This document shows, one piece after another, positions 58,591 through 64,000 of a stretch of 64,000 bases of DNA. The notes under the pieces were generated by a model. That model made no database searches, was not told the DNA's origin, and saw nothing but the letters and a program-made list of their open reading frames with translations. Within the stretch, counting starts at the first letter, position 1; each line of letters starts with the position of its first letter. The DNA comes from Manduca sexta (Eukaryota > Arthropoda > Insecta > Lepidoptera > Sphingidae), in contig NC_051126.1 of NCBI RefSeq assembly GCF_014839805.1, forward strand, positions 5,340,609-5,404,608. Reading direction: 5' to 3'. The position numbers and the translations under genes were made by a program.

Positions 58591-61500
58591 ATGTCCTTAT
58601 CCGAGTCGTCTATTGCTCTTAAAGCAATAATGCTTCAGTTTGATTTGTGTAGAAAATCTTATTTCTTACTAAGCTCCTCTCTTATATTAGAAATAACAAA
58701 ATTGGTGAATATGTTACGTATAAAACGTAATATTCAAAAGAAAAGCAAAAGTGTTTTGCTGAACCAAATCTGAGAGCGAGCAACAACTTTTAAAGATCAG
58801 AGGTCAGCCCGTTTAAAAGCACTTATTACATATAAGCTTCAGGCTATCCAGGTACCAATTAATTGTGAAATAGGTTCGATAAGCGGTCAGTAAGGTACTG
58901 GGTTTTCAAATTCGTACGACGCTTATTTAAATCACTGGACTGTCACTGTTCTTATTATGTTCTATCTTTTGTAATGGTGCACAGAAAGGTTCAAAGTATG
59001 ATAGGGCCTAAATAAAAACTGCTCGCTAAGATTTCGGTAGATAAATTATATTATCTGTAATACTTCTAATTTAATCTGAAAAAAAAATACAACAAATTTC
59101 AGGCATTAAAATTAATAGTGAGGATAATTTAAAGCATTTTGCAATTCAATCCATATAAAATCCAAGCCTGCAATTTATACATTTTTATCATAATGCGAAA
59201 ATATCCAAACACAAACACGCTACCGTCCAGCACGCATTCTAAATTTAAAAATCTCATGCCACAGAATTAGCAATCTTAAAATGATCCACAAATCATTCGT
59301 TCAACCAGTCAATCAATCTATCAGCCAGATTAACCCCTAATCGGCGGAAATTCGATCGCTCCTGTCACTTGGCGCTGTTGATCAGTATAATTTGACACAC
59401 ATCAAGCACGAAACGTGTTTCCTGTAAGACATCGCGCCGGAATAAGGCTATTTCGTATTCAAAATAGTTCCTAAGTGCAGCACGCGATCGGAAGTCGCGT
59501 ATTATTGATACGCTACTGTAGAATTCCATAAACAAAAACAATAGATTTATGGTTCAGCGCCTTTTTACGATGACAAGTTATAGAGGTCTACCTGACTGAT
59601 CGAATAAAGAAAATAAAGTTATTTATTGTTGCCTGTTTTAAAACTTTTATTACGCCTCATTACTATATTTCTACATTTACATGAAAATTAAGTCATATTT
59701 AATACTGCAGTTTACCTATTAGCTGAAAACTCCAAAACCATTCTACTACAAATGTTTTGATCATATGATATTTCATCAAACCTATAGTTTAACATTTTTC
59801 ATTCCTTCACAACCATGTACCGTGTTACAGAACCCCACGGCTACAAAGTCTTAACGCACTTGGCCAAGTTTAATATGATTTAAATAAAGAAACTCCGCGT
59901 GTATTTGTTATTCAGCCCTAGGTTACAATTTTGGCATAAATATGGAACCACAAGTTTGTTTTGATATTACATAATTTTTGGCAATCATTACGTAAACTGA
60001 GCGTATAAATTTAAAATTCCAAATAAAAAAAATGTTAAAATTTTTAGACGGACCATAAAAAAATTATGAGTAGATAGGAACCTATTTTAATTATTACATT
60101 AGTATGTAGTCATTTTTTCTCTGTACAAAAAAAAATATTCACCTAATATGTATTTTATAACGTGCTGTTTCCGACTAGAAATAGATTAATAAAAAATAGA
60201 TTAGTCGTACATAGGTCAATTTATTGAATGTTTCAACTTTAAATTCACACGAAATAATCAACAATTTCTCGTATCATATGTACGATATATTTAAAGTATT
60301 AAATTACGTCAAATTACAAAAAAGGTATATTTGTTACTAATTTGCCCAAGTATCTCAATTAATTCACTTAAACTACGAAATCAATGTACATACACATACG
60401 GAAACTAAATGAGATGTTGGGAGAGTAATATTGTCGTGCAATAAATAGCTCGAAACAATCTGAACAACCCATTCCAATGTGAGATTCTATTGTGCATGCC
60501 TCACATACTACACGGTATAATAAAATCGACCGCGCTCTTGTACGAATGTGCGATGGAATTTTGGGATTCGAACCGTAAAATTGTATATGACTTTAAAATT
60601 TCAATATTTGAACGATAAGTTTGATAGTTCTAATTGAATACGTGGGAATGTTAATGCAATCTAAATGTGAATAAAATATGATAGTGGTATTAGTTAATTA
60701 TGATCATTCTGATGCGGAAATTTACATATGAAATCATTTAGTTTGGCGCAAATATCGACTCAATAAATATGGTAGCAAGATTAACACGCAGTTAATAATG
60801 CATAGTTTTCAAGGCTTCGCATAACTATTGATTATACAAATTGTTTCAAGTTTGTGAAGTTGTAATTCACCGAATTTCCGTTAATATTTGCCAATCATCA
60901 AATATTATTGGTGCAACTAGACATCAAATTACAGATAACATGGCAATTAAGGACTCAAATAAGCGGGGTAAAGTTGACCCAATTTTCTGATTAGCTTATA
61001 TTACGGCCAGATTGGATCCAATAGGAGATAATTCAGTAAAAGCTCGATGCGAGCTTGCAAATAGAGCCGACAACGGAAGCATGCAAATTAGTATTAATAC
61101 GGGTTTCATAGCGGGGCTGATATCAGAGGCTTTTTATAGTTACATAATGTTATGTTGATTTATTTTTACAAGGACATACGGTAACACGTTGCAGAATATG
61201 GGTCGTACTTTCTAATAACTGAAGCAATATACTGTAGATATTATTTTAGGATTGCGGTATTTTTTTGTATAATATTGAAAATGCGATTTGGATGTAAAAC
61301 ATAGACCCTGTATGAAAAAAACTATTTTGCTAGTAAAACAATTGGCATTAATACAATACGTGTATTATTTATGTGGCAGTAATAAACAGGTACAACACTA
61401 CAGGTGTTTAATTATACTTGTTATCGTAATAATCAAAATAGACAATTAATGATAAAACCAATTATATTTAAATTAATAAATCACCCGAAACAAAGTCCCG

Positions 61501-62471
61501 AATTAGACGCAATTAGGTTATCTCCAAATGTATTAATCATAAGTTTTACGGGACAGATTAATGGTAATTGGTATCTGGAACAGGTGCAATGGCCAATTAA
61601 CTAATGACTTATGTTGGAAACCCACAATTTATGAGTCATGGCAGTTAGCACAGATTTTGGACTTTTCTGTATCGATACGCAAACGAGGTACAAAGTCCAT
61701 GGACATACGTAATGGTTACGATTATGAAGAACGCTCACTAATACCAAACTCCAAAGTATTAAGTATATTAAAATGTGGAAATTTCCTTCTGCGAACCATA
61801 TGTATGATGGTTAATTCGAAACCAAATATCTTATTATTTAAATGAACCAATAGCAGCGTCTATGTGCTATGTATACGTATAGCGATGACTTATCAGACTT
61901 TTCGACATAGCATTGCACTAAGTAACGTTTTTGATTAAAAACATAAAAACAAACATTTATTATAATTATTAACCACACTATGTGTTTAATTTTATTAGTC
62001 CATTATTGGAAGCGCGGACAGATTCAGCCAAATTAATTTCCACATAACACACAACATAAATATACATGTATGCGAATATAAACTGTTTTCGGAGGGAGTA
62101 CAAAGGGACTGATAGGTACACAATGTCCGATTTTGGCCGATTGCATCTTATAATATAAAATATTATTAAAACAGTAGAAATAGATTGTCATTACTATTGG
62201 AAAAATCGATTGCGGAATCGGAATAAAAAGGGCTCCCGGGAGGAAATGTTTGAAAGGAACAAGAAATTGGGGTGAGTTTTATAAATTTATATATTAGTAT
62301 GTATGTTTAAAGACCACACAGGATCGAGAAGTCACACGTTGGCCGAAGCCGAAAATAATTGTATGTATTAACATCTTTACATAACACTATGATTAACTTT
62401 TTTTTAATCCGCGAGTTAAATAATTTATGGTTATAATTAGCCTAGCTGAAAAGCCTTTCCTGCTACAAAAG

Positions 62472-62690
62472 TCTCTAAAGCAATACGACGCCAAAGTCAT
62501 CTATCCAAAATATCAGATTAAAAATTTCTGTTACTTCCCATAGAAGCAAATTATCAGGATAAAAGTAACCTATAAGATAATCCCGGACATGGTCTACTCG
62601 TATGCCAAATTTCATGAAAATCCGTTTAATTGTTTCTGCGTAAATTTCTAACAAACATAGAAACATCAAAACATTTTGCCAAATTGTTGC
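62472..62690 (-). repeat. 3' end of a non-LTR-type dispersed repeat (minus orientation)
   Basis: On the minus strand it reads ACGCAGAAACAATTAAACGG, ATTTTCATGAAATTTGGCAT and TATAGGTTACTTTTATCCTG, the conserved end of common lepidopteran retroelements. It begins exactly where copy 1 of the repeated block breaks off. Confidence 0.6.
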
Positions 62691-64000
62691 ATTTTTAATG
62701 TTAGAAGTAAGATAATAAGTACAAATTATTTTATATACTCTAGGTTGTAAGACTAAAAAAACATAGAATGTAATTTGCGTGATTCAGACAAAATACTGGT
62801 CTTCACTTTAAGCTAGAAAGCTTAAAAATGTAAGGGAGAAGGAAAGTATGCAACATGACTCAGTTCTTAGTAATATCCTTGAGATATGTCCGGTTACGAA
62901 TGAGTATTTATGAAATTATTTACTTTTTTTTTCAATATCAAAATAATTAATGGTCAATAACAATACGAAGCATAAGTTAAAATAGATAATAATTTTAAAA
63001 CATTTATTAAAATAATACCTGTTCAACCTTAAAACTATGTTTAATAATAACAAAAACATCATAATTTCACAAAAAACTTTTTACTAAACAATTATCGTAT
63101 TACTTCGCGAACGTATATAAACTTCCAACGAATGTGCGAAATTTCACGCTTCTCTATAACAATTCATAGTAAATCGTGGCGAGAGATTATGAGTCAAAAT
63201 AATATGGCGTTAAGGCGGTTACAATGGTCGGTTTCAGATAAAGCAAGTATTAAATACTTTGCGGTCAGCTCCTGCTTCGTGAGTCACTTTAAATTATCGA
63301 AAAGTCAACAAACTTTTAAATAAAGGGTTCCGCTGAATAGAACTATAAAAGTTCTTTAAATAATAGTTTTTTTTATAAATATATTTGTACTCCTAACTCT
63401 TATGATTTTACACTCAACGTAAAATCTTAAAGGAGTAATAAAATGGAGCATATCTTCTTATAGTTGAAATAACAAAATAAAAGCCTAATACATAAAACAG
63501 TTTACGCTTTTAAATAAATACAAAATCATAACATAAATTTAAATGACCTTAAAAACGAAACGAGATGTTCCCAGAAATCTTGGTTCAGTGCTTTAATCAT
63601 AGTTGCGACTATGATATGATAATTTTGTTTCTTTTTTATACCGTGCTCATTTCCTTGTCTGAGTATCTTTAAAAGAAATTACTCTAAAAATCAACGCTAC
63701 GAATAAAATTACTCAAGTAACTCTCAAAAGAACATCCCACGTACAAAGACGGATTTTCTTGTGGCCGAACTCTAAAATCCTTTTTTGTCGACTTTGTATC
63801 ATTAGGCGAGTGAAAAAGAGACGCAAACGAATGGGAAAAGATACGTACCTGTAACAAGTCGAGTGATGAGTCAGATTATCTGGAAAATATACGTTTTAAT
63901 AAATAGCTGGGAGTTAGTACTGGCAATGAAATAGATTTATGGCCAAATGAATAGTGATTTGGAATTGCTTAAGTTTCGCTTTTTTATATTTTTATTTAAT
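62691..64000. other. gene-free AT-rich stretch to the window end
   Basis: The frame 63132-63323 (+) has no recognisable motif. No exon, RNA gene or firm repeat was seen. Confidence 0.45.

Larger units (their letters stand above)
50775..62471 (+). repeat. 11.70-kb directly repeated block, copy 2
   Basis: It is the second copy of 38516-50274. It starts at TTTTATTAGC, the outer edge of the central hairpin in the foldback element, and continues past 62471 into unique sequence. It is 62 bases shorter than copy 1: 54 from one deletion and the rest from small indels. Confidence 0.95.

Noticed and set aside
1..64000. CRISPR arrays, operons, bacterial-type systems
   Set aside because: The intron-containing insect genes and lepidopteran repeats show this is eukaryotic nuclear DNA, and no regularly spaced repeats or operon-like gene runs exist.

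Overview
The window reads as a lepidopteran (moth or butterfly) nuclear genome. It is AT-rich, its genes have short exons with GT/AG introns, and it holds three insect RR-1 cuticular protein genes. It is also full of repeats of the kinds common in Lepidoptera: tRNA-derived SINEs, 3' ends of non-LTR retrotransposons, an RTE-like fragment ending in an ATC/GAT microsatellite, and MITEs. The species cannot be named from the sequence alone.

Layout. From 1 to 8.8 kb the sequence is almost gene-free, except for one well-formed internal exon on the minus strand (1583-1668). That exon encodes a membrane-helix segment resembling the Snakeskin-type four-pass family. From 8.87 to 25.0 kb lies a cluster of three RR-1 cuticular protein genes. 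Gene A (8957-10779, +) and gene B (16237-18192, +) point the same way, and gene C (20754-24891, -) lies tail to tail with B. All three have four exons: a tiny first exon coding only the first 4-5 residues, an exon with the rest of the signal peptide and a variable linker, a 246-bp exon carrying the RR-1 chitin-binding consensus, and a short C-terminal exon ending in HY-stop. Intron phases are 0, 2, 2 in all three, and each gene has a TATAAAA box, so they are clearly duplicates. The products are predicted to be secreted by epidermis and to bind chitin in soft or endocuticle.

From 25 to 38 kb I find no convincing gene, only SINE and LINE debris and an unusual perfect 54-bp hairpin (33639-33692). 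At 37.88-39.08 kb is a 1.2-kb foldback element with arms of about 0.5 kb.

From 38.5 to 62.5 kb one 11.7-kb sequence occurs twice in direct order (38516-50274 and 50775-62471), separated by exactly 500 N. The copies differ mainly by 1-bp homopolymer indels, a few SNPs and one 54-bp indel. The second copy starts at the edge of the central hairpin of the foldback element, and the first stops where a dispersed repeat begins. The simplest reading is two overlapping contigs (or two alleles) placed side by side by scaffolding, not a biological duplication. The repeated unit has no confident gene. It holds a TTAA-flanked MITE with 100-bp perfect inverted repeats, a likely Harbinger-type nuclease remnant and several unidentified exon-like open frames.

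I did not find a convincing new multi-gene system. The observations most worth following are the overlap artefact, the foldback element that probably caused the assembly break, and the isolated membrane-protein exon.
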